From AP-15 sp963775875 (GTDB taxonomy: Bacteria; Pseudomonadota; Alphaproteobacteria; ATCC43930; CGMCC-115725), in assembly GCA_963775875.1 (NCBI GenBank), contig CAVZKP010000026.1, forward strand, positions 1-64,000: a stretch of 64,000 nt of DNA, in the 5' to 3' direction. Positions 16,242 to 25,123 of the stretch are shown in pieces (positions within the stretch are counted from its first letter, which is position 1; each line of letters starts with the position of its first letter). A program made the position numbers and the translations under genes. The notes beneath the pieces are model-generated. The model ran no database searches and was not told where the DNA came from. It saw only the letters and a program-made list of their open reading frames with translations.

Positions 16242-17144
16242 ATGCTGGGGTCGGATGCAGTTCCCTTTCCCGAGGCGCTGGCGCAAGCGGCGACCCTGAC
16301 CGATTCGGCGCTCGATCGGTTGCTGGTCGTTCCCCCGGACCTCGAAGCGCGGGTTTACCAGGCGATGCGCTACTCGGCGCTGGCGCCGGGCAAGCGGCTT
16401 CGGCCGTTCCTGGTGCTGGCCGGCGCGCGCCTTTTCGGCGTCGCCCGGCGCTGTGCGTTGCAGGTCGCGGCGGCGATCGAAATGGTCCATGCTTATTCGC
16501 TGGTCCACGACGATTTGCCGGCGATGGATGACAGCGATTTGCGGCGCGGTCGCCCGACCTGCCACAAGGAGTTCGACGAGGCGACCGCGGTTCTCGCCGG
16601 CGACGGCCTGCTGACCACCGCCTTCGAGGTGCTGGCGCATTCCGACACGCATGCCGATCCGGCGGTGCGCTGCGAGCTCGTGGCGGCGCTTGCCGCGGCA
16701 GCCGGCGCGGCCGGTATGGTCGGCGGCCAGATGATCGACCTGATCGCCGAGCACCAGCTGCTCGACATCGGTGCGATCACCCGGCTGCAGCGAATGAAGA
16801 CCGGCGCGCTGATTGCGTTCGCCTGCGAGGCCGGTGCGATTCTCGCCAAGGCGCCCGCGGAGCCGCGCACGGCATTGCGCGGTTACGCCCACGATCTGGG
16901 ATTGGCCTTTCAGATCGCCGACGACCTGCTCGATGTCGAGGGCTCCGCCGCCGAGACCGGAAAGCCGGTCGGCGCCGATGCCGCGGCCGGCAAGGCCACC
17001 TTTGTCTCGATCCTCGGCGTTGCGCGCGCGCGCGCCCAGGCCGAGCTGCTGGTTCGCCAGGCGGTCGCGCATCTTGATTTGTTCGGGGGAAGAGCGGAAC
17101 TTTTAAGAGAGGCGGCGCGATTTGTGATCAGCCGCCGCACCTGA
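16242..17144 (+). CDS. ispA: Farnesyl/geranylgeranyl diphosphate synthase (polyprenyl synthetase)
   Basis: Condenses isopentenyl diphosphate with allylic diphosphates. First aspartate-rich motif VHDDLPAMDDSDLRRGRPT with the CHxxF-type context, second motif FQIADDLLDVEG, and the GKRLRP substrate-binding segment near the N-terminus. 300 residues, normal for IspA. Starts two bases after the xseB stop at ATG 16242 (TTG 16233 is an alternative). It lies between xseB and dxs in the standard isoprenoid operon. Confidence 0.95.
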   Translation: MLGSDAVPFPEALAQAATLTDSALDRLLVVPPDLEARVYQAMRYSALAPGKRLRPFLVLAGARLFGVARRCALQVAAAIEMVHAYSLVHDDLPAMDDSDLRRGRPTCHKEFDEATAVLAGDGLLTTAFEVLAHSDTHADPAVRCELVAALAAAAGAAGMVGGQMIDLIAEHQLLDIGAITRLQRMKTGALIAFACEAGAILAKAPAEPRTALRGYAHDLGLAFQIADDLLDVEGSAAETGKPVGADAAAGKATFVSILGVARARAQAELLVRQAVAHLDLFGGRAELLREAARFVISRRT

Positions 17145-17155
17145 GGAGCGCAGCA

Positions 17156-19096
17156 TTGGATTCAAACCCGCTTCGCCCGATCTCCAATCGGACGCCGTTG
17201 CTCGACCGGATCGACGTGCCGGCCGATCTGCGCCGGCTCCCGGAGTCGGATCTGCGCCAGCTCGCCGATGAGTTGCGCACCGAGCTGATCGATGCGGTGT
17301 CGATCACCGGCGGTCATTTCGGCGCCGGGCTCGGCGTCGTCGAGCTGACCGTGGCTCTCCACTACGTCTTTGATACGCCCCACGACCGGCTGATCTGGGA
17401 TGTCGGGCACCAGGCCTATCCGCACAAGATCCTGACCGGCCGTCGCGACCGCATTCGCACGATTCGCCAAGGCGGCGGGCTGTCGGGCTTCACCAAGCGC
17501 TCCGAGAGCGAATACGACCCGTTCGGCGCCGCGCATAGCTCGACCTCGATCTCCTCGGGGCTGGGCATGGCGGTGGCCCGAGATTTCCGCGGCGAGCGGC
17601 GCAATGTCATCGCTGTCATCGGCGACGGGGCGATGAGCGCCGGCATGGCCTACGAGGCGATGAACAATGCCGGGGCGATGGATTCGCGGCTGATCGTGAT
17701 CCTCAACGACAACGACATGTCGATCGCCCCGCCGGTCGGCGCCATGAGCGCCTATCTGTCGCGGCTCTTGTCCTCGAAATCGTTCATGTCCCTGCGCCAT
17801 ATCGCCAAGGAGGTGGCGCGACATTTTCCCAAACCGCTCGAGGACGCCGCCCGGCGCGCCGAGGAGCTGGCCCGCGGTTTTGTCACCGGCGGAACGTTGT
17901 TCGAGGAAATGGGCTTTTATTACGTCGGGCCGATCGACGGTCACAACATCGATCACCTGCTGCCGGTGCTGAAGAACGTGCGCGACACCAAGGAACCCGG
18001 CCCGATCCTGGTCCATGCGGTGACCCAGAAGGGTCGCGGCTATCTGTCGGCGGAGCAGGCCGAGGACAAATATCATAGCGTCGCCAAATTCGACGTGGTC
18101 ACCGGCACCCAGGCCAAATCGAGTTCGAAGGCGCCGTCCTATACCTCGGTCTTCGCCAAGGCGCTGATCAAGGAGGCCGAGGCCGACGACCGGATCGTCG
18201 CGATTACCGCGGCGATGCCGTCGGGCACCGGCCTCAACCTGTTCGGCGACAAATTCCCCAAGCGCTGCTTTGACGTCGGGATTGCCGAGCAGCACGCGGT
18301 GACCTTTGCCGCAGGCCTCGCCGCCGAAGGGATGAAGCCTTTCGCCGCGATCTACTCGACCTTTCTGCAACGCGCCTACGACCAGGTCGTGCATGACGTT
18401 GCGATCCAGAAATTGCCGGTGCGCTTCGCGATCGACCGCGCCGGGCTGGTCGGCCAGGATGGCCAGACCCATGCCGGCTCGTTCGACGTGACCTATCTGG
18501 GCTGCCTGCCCGGGTTTGTCCTCATGGCCGCCGCGGACGAGGCCGACCTCGTGCATATGGTTTCGACCTGCGTCGCAATCGACGACGGACCCTCGGCGGT
18601 GCGCTTCCCACGCGGCGATGGCGTCGGCGTACCGCTGCCGGAACAGGGGCTGCCGCTCGAGATCGGCCGCGGCCGGATCATCCGCGAGGGCAACACCATC
18701 GCGCTGTTGAGCCTTGGCGGCCGCCTCGCCGAATGCATGAAGGCGGCGCAGGAGCTGGCCGCCTATGGGCTGTCGACGACGGTCGCCGATGCTCGCTTCG
18801 CCAAACCGCTCGACACCGCCCTCGTCAATCGCCTCGCGCGCGAGCACGAGGTGGTGATCACGATCGAGGAAGGGGCGATCGGCGGCTTCGGCAGCCATGT
18901 GCTGCACCATCTGGCGATGAGCGGGCTGCTCGACCATGGGCTCAAGATCCGCACCATGGTGCTGCCGGACGTGTTTCTCGAACATGACAGTCCGATCGCG
19001 CAATACGACCAGGCCGGGCTCAACGCCGGCCACATCGTGGCGATGGCCTTGTCGGCGCTCGGCCGCGAAATCGCCCAGCAACCGGCCCGCGCCTAG
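17156..19096 (+). CDS. dxs: 1-deoxy-D-xylulose-5-phosphate synthase
   Basis: First enzyme of the MEP isoprenoid pathway: pyruvate plus glyceraldehyde 3-phosphate to DXP, thiamine-diphosphate dependent. Seen are the cofactor motif GDGAMSAGMAYEAMNNAG, the His-containing WDVGHQAYPHKILTGR, the catalytic Glu in DVGIAEQHAVTFAAGLA, and the transketolase C-terminal domain. 646 residues, as expected. Start TTG with GAGGAG upstream. It follows ispA by 11 bases, so precursor supply and chain elongation are co-expressed. Confidence 0.97.
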   Translation: MDSNPLRPISNRTPLLDRIDVPADLRRLPESDLRQLADELRTELIDAVSITGGHFGAGLGVVELTVALHYVFDTPHDRLIWDVGHQAYPHKILTGRRDRIRTIRQGGGLSGFTKRSESEYDPFGAAHSSTSISSGLGMAVARDFRGERRNVIAVIGDGAMSAGMAYEAMNNAGAMDSRLIVILNDNDMSIAPPVGAMSAYLSRLLSSKSFMSLRHIAKEVARHFPKPLEDAARRAEELARGFVTGGTLFEEMGFYYVGPIDGHNIDHLLPVLKNVRDTKEPGPILVHAVTQKGRGYLSAEQAEDKYHSVAKFDVVTGTQAKSSSKAPSYTSVFAKALIKEAEADDRIVAITAAMPSGTGLNLFGDKFPKRCFDVGIAEQHAVTFAAGLAAEGMKPFAAIYSTFLQRAYDQVVHDVAIQKLPVRFAIDRAGLVGQDGQTHAGSFDVTYLGCLPGFVLMAAADEADLVHMVSTCVAIDDGPSAVRFPRGDGVGVPLPEQGLPLEIGRGRIIREGNTIALLSLGGRLAECMKAAQELAAYGLSTTVADARFAKPLDTALVNRLAREHEVVITIEEGAIGGFGSHVLHHLAMSGLLDHGLKIRTMVLPDVFLEHDSPIAQYDQAGLNAGHIVAMALSALGREIAQQPARA

Positions 19097-19192
19097 CCGC
19101 GAGAGATTTGAAACGACCCTGAAGCGGCCGGCACTTCACCTCCCGCTGATGCGGGTCCCTCCCTGTCCACCGCGGGGGCGGAGAGGGGCGGG

Positions 19193-19941
19193 ATGACGGG
19201 CCTGTCGGCGAAGCGGCGGGCCGATCAGCTGCTGGTCGAGCGTGGCTTGGCCGAAAGCCGGGCCAGGGCGCAGGCGCTGATCCTGGCCGGTCTGGTCTAC
19301 GCCGGCGATCGCCGGATCGACAAGGCCGGCGACCAGATCGCTGCTGAGGCCGCGCTGATGGTCAAGGGCCGAGACCACCCTTGGGTCTCGCGCGGCGGGG
19401 TCAAGCTCGCTCATGCGCTCGACCATTTCGCCATCGAAATATCCGGGCGGTCGCGCTCGATATCGGCGCTTCGACCGGCGGCTTTACCGATGTGCTGCTG
19501 GACCGTGATGCGAGGCGCGTTTACGCGGTCGATGTGGGCCACGGCCAGCTCGCCTGGAAATTGCGCCAGGACCCGCGCGTCGTCGTCCATGAACGGCTGA
19601 ACGCCCGCTCGCTGAGCCGTGAGCACGTCCCCGAGGCGGTCGATATAATCACCTGCGACGCGAGTTTTATCGGGCTTGCGACGGTGCTGCCGGCGCCGCT
19701 CGCGCTGGCTGCGGAACGCGCCTTGCTCGTGGCCCTGGTCAAGCCGCAATTCGAGGCCGGCCGCGACCATGTCGGCAAGGGCGGCGTCGTGCGCGATCCG
19801 GCCATCCATGTTGCGGTCTGCGATCGCGCCGCGGCCTGGATCGCCATCCAGCCCGGCTGGGCGGTAAAGGGCATCGTCGAAAGTCCGATCCTCGGACCGG
19901 AAGGAAACCGGGAATTCTTCCTTTACGCCCGGCGTGATTGA
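19193..19941 (+). pseudogene. tlyA: TlyA family rRNA 2'-O-methyltransferase, interrupted by a one-base frameshift
   Basis: The N-terminal S4 RNA-binding domain (RADQLLVERGLAESRARAQA, DHPWVSRGGVKLAHAL) reads from 19193. The FtsJ-like methyltransferase domain (VALDIGASTGGFTDVLLDRD, KPQFEAGRDHVGKGGVVRDP) continues in another frame to 19941. The switch lies at about 19450, where one G appears missing: ISGR-VALDIGA is restored by adding it. TlyA 2'-O-methylates 16S and 23S rRNA; the family is often annotated hemolysin A. Downstream of dxs as in many alphaproteobacteria. Given many similar indels in the window, a sequencing error is at least as likely as a pseudogene. Confidence 0.88.
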
Positions 19942-19986
19942 GCGACTCGGGCTGCGGCCCCTGGTTTTGCCTGCCGGCTTCGCGGC

Positions 19987-20379
19987 TCAAATCGCCTTTT
20001 GGCTTTCTTGATCGCGGGACCGCGTCGCCCGGCTACGGTCTGCCACCGCGTCGAGAACACATTGCAGGTCGGCGAAGCGGAACGGCTTTTCGAGCATCAC
20101 CGGCGGCCGCTCTGCCGCTGCCTGGTCGGGGCGGAATTCACGGCCGCTCAGAGTGATCGTCGGAATCCCGAGCGCCGCGCAATTTTGTCCGAACGCGTCG
20201 CCCTGGCCGCGCCCGAGCACCAGATCGGTCACGACGACATCGACCACCCCGGTAGCCAGCGAGGCGGTCGCTTCGACGCCATTGTCGCAAACCTCGACCG
20301 CGTGGCCGCAATCAAGCAGGATGCCGGCGATAAACTCGCGAATTCGGTGGTCTGATTCGGCCAGCAGGATGTGCGCCAT
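19987..20379 (-). CDS. Single-domain response regulator (receiver only)
   Basis: 130 residues from the ATG at 20379, with GAGG upstream; the longer open frame adds nothing family-like. Receiver features: HILLAESDHRIREFIAGILL with an acidic pocket (E,D), phospho-acceptor Asp in VVVTDLVLG, conserved Ser/Thr in TLSGRE, and Lys in LEKPFRF. No output domain, so it would act by protein contact like CheY/DivK-type regulators. No partner kinase is nearby. Convergent with tlyA. Confidence 0.88.
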   Translation of the reverse strand: MAHILLAESDHRIREFIAGILLDCGHAVEVCDNGVEATASLATGVVDVVVTDLVLGRGQGDAFGQNCAALGIPTITLSGREFRPDQAAAERPPVMLEKPFRFADLQCVLDAVADRSRATRSRDQESQKAI

Positions 20380-20568
20380 TGCCATTGCCTCGAAGGGATA
20401 TCCCGATCCTTGCGGGATGGAAGGCCTCTCTCTGCTAAGAAAACGTGAAGAGCGGCATAGGGGGTTCGCTCCCGAGCGGATAATGGTGAATCCGCAGCCG
20501 GATCGCGCCATAGCGGATAGGATCCCGCCGATGCCGGTGGGGACGCGTTTCAATCGTCAGGAGGAACG

Positions 20569-21426
20569 ATGAAGCTGTCGGCCAAAAAAAGCGGCGCCGC
20601 CTGCGGCGCGGCGATCGCCTGCGATCTCGCCAGCGAACTCGATCAGGCAACCTTTAGCGAGATCGAGAACGCCTTTCATGACAACATCGTCGTCGTCTTT
20701 CGCGATCAGCTTTTGTCGAACGAGCGCCACATCGAATTCAGCCGCCGGTTCGGCGAACTCGAAATCCACATCGTCAAGAAATATCTGCTCCGCGATTATC
20801 CCGAGATTCTGCTGATCTCGAACATCCGCGACGAGGCGGGCGAGAATATCGGATTGGCCGATGCCGGGTTCACCTGGCATACCGATACCTCCTATCGGCG
20901 CTGCCCGAGCCGATGCTCGCTGCTCTACGCGAAAGAGGTGCCGCACCGCGACGGCCGGCCGCTCGGCGATACCGTGTTCGCCAATACGCAGGCCGCCTAC
21001 CAGGCCTTGCCGCAGAACATGAAGCGGCGGCTGGAGGGGCTCAACGCGATCCATCGCTACTCGGCCCGCCGCCGGGTGGCCGACAGCCCGCGTCCCAAAT
21101 TGACCCGCGCGCAGCTCGACGAGACCCCCGATATCGCCCATCCGATCGTGCGAACCCATCCTTACACCGGCCGCAAAGCGCTCTACGTCACCGCCGGCGA
21201 GTGCATCGGCATCGAAGGGATGCCGGAAGACGAGGCCGTCGACCTGATCGCCGAACTCGACGCCTATTGTGTGCGCCCCGAGTTCCTCTATCGCCACCAA
21301 TGGCGGGTCGGCGACCTGTTGATGTGGGACAATGCCAGCGCGATGCATCTCGCGATCTGTGATTACCGTCTGCCCGAACGGCGCTTGATGCACCGCACCA
21401 CCGTGATCGGCTCAGTGCCCTTCTAG
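20569..21426 (+). CDS. TauD/TfdA family Fe(II)/2-oxoglutarate dioxygenase
   Basis: 285 residues, preceded by AGGAGGAACG at ideal spacing. Iron ligands HxD in FTWHTDTSYRRCPS and the distal His in ASAMHLAICDYRLP, with the 2-oxoglutarate-binding Arg in RRLMHRTTV. VVFRDQLLSNERHIEFSRRFG is typical of the 2,4-D/alpha-ketoglutarate-dioxygenase branch rather than taurine-specific enzymes. It hydroxylates an unknown small organic acid or sulfonate. Transcribed alone. Confidence 0.92.
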   Translation: MKLSAKKSGAACGAAIACDLASELDQATFSEIENAFHDNIVVVFRDQLLSNERHIEFSRRFGELEIHIVKKYLLRDYPEILLISNIRDEAGENIGLADAGFTWHTDTSYRRCPSRCSLLYAKEVPHRDGRPLGDTVFANTQAAYQALPQNMKRRLEGLNAIHRYSARRRVADSPRPKLTRAQLDETPDIAHPIVRTHPYTGRKALYVTAGECIGIEGMPEDEAVDLIAELDAYCVRPEFLYRHQWRVGDLLMWDNASAMHLAICDYRLPERRLMHRTTVIGSVPF

Positions 21427-21628
21427 CCTGCTTACCGATAAATTTTGCAGTGCGATAGAAATCCGCAGAAATTCGTGGACATCGACCGGCGAGGTGATCG
21501 AAACTAGCGGTATCGGCAGCGACACTTGTCTCCGCGTTCGCCCGGAACGCGACGAGACTGGTTCGGGGGATGGCATTGCATCGCGACCTGACCGATTTAA
21601 CCGTGACAGTCATGCGTGCCGTCCGGCA

Positions 21629-22927
21629 ATGGTAAAGGCGGCGCCCAGCGATCGCGCCTTTCTCTTTCTGCAAGGGATGGCGACCCGATTTTTCGAGCGT
21701 CTCGGGCTGGCGCTGGCGGCGCGCGGCCACGCCGTGCACCGGGTCAATTTTAACGGCGGCGATCGGGTATTTTGGCGAATTCCCGGTGCGGTCGATTTCC
21801 GCGGCCGCGAGCATGAATGGCCGGAGTTTCTCGATCGGCTGATCGTCGACCGGGCGATCAGCGATCTGATCCTGTTCGGCGACTGCCGGCCGTTGCATCG
21901 CGCGGCAATTCGCGTCGCCGAGCTGCGCGCGATCCGCGTGCACGTCGTCGAAGAGGGCTATATGCGCCCCGACTGGATCACCTTTGAAGAAGGCGGCGTC
22001 AACGGCTATTCATCCTTGCCGCGCAACCCCGATTGGTATCGCGAACGGGCGCGCGGGCTGCCGGCGCCGGTCAAGCCGCCGGCGGTGCCAGGCAGATTCC
22101 GCCGGCGGGCCGCCGAAGATGTCCTTTACAATCTGTCGTCGACCGCGGCGATGTGGCGGTTCCCGCATTACGCCACGCATCGTCCCTATCACCAGATGGT
22201 CGAATATGCGGGCTGGCTGCGGCGCTTGGCGCTGATGCGGCGGGCGCAGCGGCGGGCGGCGGCGGCGATCGAGACCTTGACTGGCGACCCGGTCTTCTTC
22301 TTTCCGCTGCAACTCGATTGCGACTATCAGATGCGGGTCCACTCCCCGTTCCGGGCGACGCATCTGGCCATCGAGCACGTGCTGAGCTCTTTTGCCCGTT
22401 GCGCACCGCCCGCGGCGCGGCTGGTGGTCAAGCTGCATCCCTTGGACAGCGGGCTTGTGGACTGGGCCGGCATGATCGGCCACATCGCGGTGGAGCATAT
22501 GGTGGCCGAACGGGTAATGGCGCTCGATGGCGGCCCGCTGCCAAAGCTGCTGGATCGCAGCCAGGCGGTGATCACGGTAAACAGCACCGTCGGCGGCGAG
22601 GCGTTGGCCAGGGGCTTGCCGGTAATCGCCCTGGGCAAGGCCGTCTACGATATTCCGGGGCTGACGTTTCAGGGCGAGCTCGACGATTTCTGGCATGCGG
22701 CGACGCCGCCCGACGCGGAATTGTTCGATGCATTTCGGCGTGTGCTGATCGATCGCTGCCTGATCCCCGGCTCGTTCTTTAATGAGGACGGTCTGCGGCT
22801 TGCGGTCGACGCCGCGGTGGAGCGGCTCGAAGCCGCCTATGCCCGGCCGGCGCGCGGCGGCGCTGCCGAACGCGCCGGCGCCTCGGCCAATTCGGTGAGA
22901 CCGATCGCCGTCGCCGGGCGGACATGA
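21629..22927 (+). CDS. KpsS-like capsular polysaccharide biosynthesis protein
   Basis: 432 residues from ATG 21629 (FLFLQGMATRFFERLGLALA); the upstream open frame is not conserved in character. Motifs LILFGDCRPLHR, HVVEEGYMRPDWIT, VKLHPLD and INSTVGGEAL-like VNSTVGGEALARGLPVIALG match capsule synthesis/export proteins of the KpsS/KpsC (Kdo-transferase) type, GT-B proteins that build the poly-Kdo linker on the lipid anchor of group 2 capsules. No ABC exporter lies nearby. Followed by a phytanoyl-CoA dioxygenase-like gene on the same strand 22 bases downstream. Confidence 0.85.
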   Translation: MVKAAPSDRAFLFLQGMATRFFERLGLALAARGHAVHRVNFNGGDRVFWRIPGAVDFRGREHEWPEFLDRLIVDRAISDLILFGDCRPLHRAAIRVAELRAIRVHVVEEGYMRPDWITFEEGGVNGYSSLPRNPDWYRERARGLPAPVKPPAVPGRFRRRAAEDVLYNLSSTAAMWRFPHYATHRPYHQMVEYAGWLRRLALMRRAQRRAAAAIETLTGDPVFFFPLQLDCDYQMRVHSPFRATHLAIEHVLSSFARCAPPAARLVVKLHPLDSGLVDWAGMIGHIAVEHMVAERVMALDGGPLPKLLDRSQAVITVNSTVGGEALARGLPVIALGKAVYDIPGLTFQGELDDFWHAATPPDAELFDAFRRVLIDRCLIPGSFFNEDGLRLAVDAAVERLEAAYARPARGGAAERAGASANSVRPIAVAGRT

Positions 22928-22949
22928 TAATCGCCAGGCTGCCGCGCAG

Positions 22950-24086
22950 ATGACGCCATCCTCAGCGGCTCGATCCCCAGCCGCCGCTTGCCCAGAGATG
23001 AAAATCTGGTCGCAACTGCGCCGGGCGTTTCTGACCCCGTGGTGGTTTGCGCAGCTGTTCACCGGGGCCAAATCATTCGAGCGCAATCTGTTGCTCGGCA
23101 GTCCGCTGCTGAACCGGCGCGGCCTGCATGCCGCACGGGTGAAGATAGCGCACCGTTTGGCGAGCGCTCGCCGCCGCGGGCTCGCCCGCCTGATTCCGGT
23201 CGCCGACCGGGAGGCTTTTGACCGCGATGGCTATGTCCTGCGCCGAAATTTTCTGCCGCCGGATGAGTTCGCTGCTCTCCTCGCCGAGATAAAGGCCTAT
23301 CGCGGCCCGCTGCGCGAAATCACCGAGGGCGACACCATCCTGCGCAAGATCGCACTCGCCCGCGGCACTCTTGCTCGGCTCCCCGCGCTCGGCGCCTTTC
23401 TCAAATCGCGCGACTGGGGCGGGCTGGTGCGCTATGCCGGCAGCCGCAATGCCCAGCCGGTGATCTGGGTGCAGAGCATCCTGCGCCACGCCTGCTCCGG
23501 ACCGCCCGATCCGCAAACCCGGCTGCACGCCGATACCTTTCACCCGACGGTCAAGGCGTGGCTGTTTCTGACCGATGTCGCCGAAGACGCCGGGCCCTTC
23601 ACCTATGTCCCCGGCTCGCACCGGCTGACCGCCCAGCGGCTCGCCTGGGAACAGCGTATGAGCCTTGCCGCTCGCTGGTCTGCGGACCCTGAGACCCGGC
23701 AGGGCTCGTTTCGCATCGATATGGCCGAGCTGCCGGCGCTGGGCCTCGCCCCACCGCAAGCCTTCGCGGTTCCGGCCAACACCCTAATCGTCGCCGATAC
23801 CTTCGGCTTCCACGCCCGCGGTCCGAGTGCGGGCGCCTCGCTGCGCGTCGAGATATGGGCCTATGGCCGGCGCAGCCCGTTCCTGCCATGGACCGGGCTC
23901 GTGCCGTGGACCGTCGCCGCGCTCGGCCGGCGCAGTGTGCTTGCCTGGCAATTCGGCGATCTGCTCGAAACCGCCGGCCTCAAGAAAAATCGCTGGCGGG
24001 CACGAAGCGGGGTCTCGCCGTTCGACCCGCCCGCGGCCCCATCCGCGCGGCCCGAATCGACCGCTTCCAACGGCATTTTGGCCTAG
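22950..24086 (+). CDS. Phytanoyl-CoA dioxygenase (PhyH) family protein
   Basis: 378 residues, or 362 if ATG 22998 (MKIWSQLRRAFLTPWW) is used; neither has a strong ribosome binding site. Iron ligands HxD in TRLHADTFHPTVKAWLF and the distal His in TFGFHARGPSAG followed by LRVEIW, plus DAGPFTYVPGSHRLT: a complete PhyH core. Such enzymes hydroxylate lipids or secondary metabolites using Fe(II) and 2-oxoglutarate. Just downstream of a KpsS-like gene, so a role in modifying capsule or lipid anchor is conceivable (inference). Convergent with the MetE-type gene, ends overlapping by four bases. Confidence 0.9.
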   Translation: MTPSSAARSPAAACPEMKIWSQLRRAFLTPWWFAQLFTGAKSFERNLLLGSPLLNRRGLHAARVKIAHRLASARRRGLARLIPVADREAFDRDGYVLRRNFLPPDEFAALLAEIKAYRGPLREITEGDTILRKIALARGTLARLPALGAFLKSRDWGGLVRYAGSRNAQPVIWVQSILRHACSGPPDPQTRLHADTFHPTVKAWLFLTDVAEDAGPFTYVPGSHRLTAQRLAWEQRMSLAARWSADPETRQGSFRIDMAELPALGLAPPQAFAVPANTLIVADTFGFHARGPSAGASLRVEIWAYGRRSPFLPWTGLVPWTVAALGRRSVLAWQFGDLLETAGLKKNRWRARSGVSPFDPPAAPSARPESTASNGILA

Positions 24087-25102
24087 CCGAGGCGGCCGCG
24101 CACCAACGCCGCCCCGGCCGCAAGCGCTCGCAGCTTGCCCACCGCAGTTGCGCGGCGCATCGGCGCCATTCCGCAATTGGTGCAGGGGAAGAGGCGCTCC
24201 ATTGGAACAAAGCGCAGCGCCCGCTCGATCGTCGCGGCAACCTCTTCCGCGGTCTCGACCGGTTCGCGTGCGACATCGATCGCGCCGAGCAGGATCTCCT
24301 TGCCGGCGAGCAGCCCCAACAGCTCCGTCGGCACCTTGGAGCCGGCGCATTCGACCGACACCTGATCGATATGGCTCGCCGCCAATGCCGGGAAGATCGC
24401 TTCGTATTGCCGCCATTCGCCGCCGAGGCCGGCCTTCCAGTCGATATTCGCCTTGATCCCATAGCCATAGCAGATATGGACGGCGGTCTTGCAGGCGAGC
24501 CCGGCGGCGGCGCGTTCGAGGGCGGCGATCCCCCATTCCGTCACCGCCTCCATGTAGACGTTGAAAGCCGGCTCGTCGAACTGGATCACATCGACGCCAA
24601 TCGCTGCCAGTTCGCGCGCCTCTTCGTTGAGCAGTTCGGCGAACGCCATGGCGAGCGCGGCCCGGTCGCCGTAATACGCGTCGGCCAGGGTGTCGACGAT
24701 CGTCATCGGGCCGGGCAGGGTGAATTTGAGCCGCCGCCGGGTATGTTCGCGAGCGATTGCGGCCTCGACACCATGGATGCTGCCGCGACGCTGCAACGGG
24801 CCGGTGACGGTGGGCACCTGCGCTTCGTAGCGGTTGTTGCGGATGCCCATCGTGACCCGGCGGGTGAAATCGACGCCATCGATCTGCTCGAGAAACCCGT
24901 GGACGAAATGCTGCCGCGCCTGTTCGCCATCGGTCACGATGTCGATCCCGGCATCCTCCTGCAGCTTCACCATCAATATCGTGGCGTCGCGCTTGGCTTC
25001 GGCGAGCGCCTCACCCTCCACCCGCCACGGCGCCCAGAGCATCTGCGGCACGGCCAGCCAAGACGGCTTCGGCAGGCTGCCGGCGATCGTCGTCTCTAGC
25101 AT
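24083..25102 (-). CDS. Core MetE-type (cobalamin-independent) methionine synthase
   Basis: 339 residues, equivalent to the C-terminal catalytic barrel of MetE only; full MetE is about 750 residues. Starts LETTIAGSLPKPSW. Zinc-site motifs are present: H and C in KTAVHICYGYG, Glu in DQVSVECAGSK, Cys in LFPCTNCGMAP. IQFDEPAFN lines the barrel. Core-MetE proteins transfer a methyl group to homocysteine, in some families from a corrinoid protein or another non-folate donor. Two more MetE-family genes lie at 43378 and 46126. Transcribed with the secreted-protein gene upstream (25124). Confidence 0.88.
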   Translation of the reverse strand: MLETTIAGSLPKPSWLAVPQMLWAPWRVEGEALAEAKRDATILMVKLQEDAGIDIVTDGEQARQHFVHGFLEQIDGVDFTRRVTMGIRNNRYEAQVPTVTGPLQRRGSIHGVEAAIAREHTRRRLKFTLPGPMTIVDTLADAYYGDRAALAMAFAELLNEEARELAAIGVDVIQFDEPAFNVYMEAVTEWGIAALERAAAGLACKTAVHICYGYGIKANIDWKAGLGGEWRQYEAIFPALAASHIDQVSVECAGSKVPTELLGLLAGKEILLGAIDVAREPVETAEEVAATIERALRFVPMERLFPCTNCGMAPMRRATAVGKLRALAAGAALVRGRLG

Positions 25103-25123
25103 TCCTCACCCCTTCTGGTTGCC

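Noticed and set aside
17162..19081. A 639-codon open frame antisense to dxs
   Set aside because: Dxs is complete and conserved on the plus strand; the antisense product has no recognisable motif or ribosome binding site.
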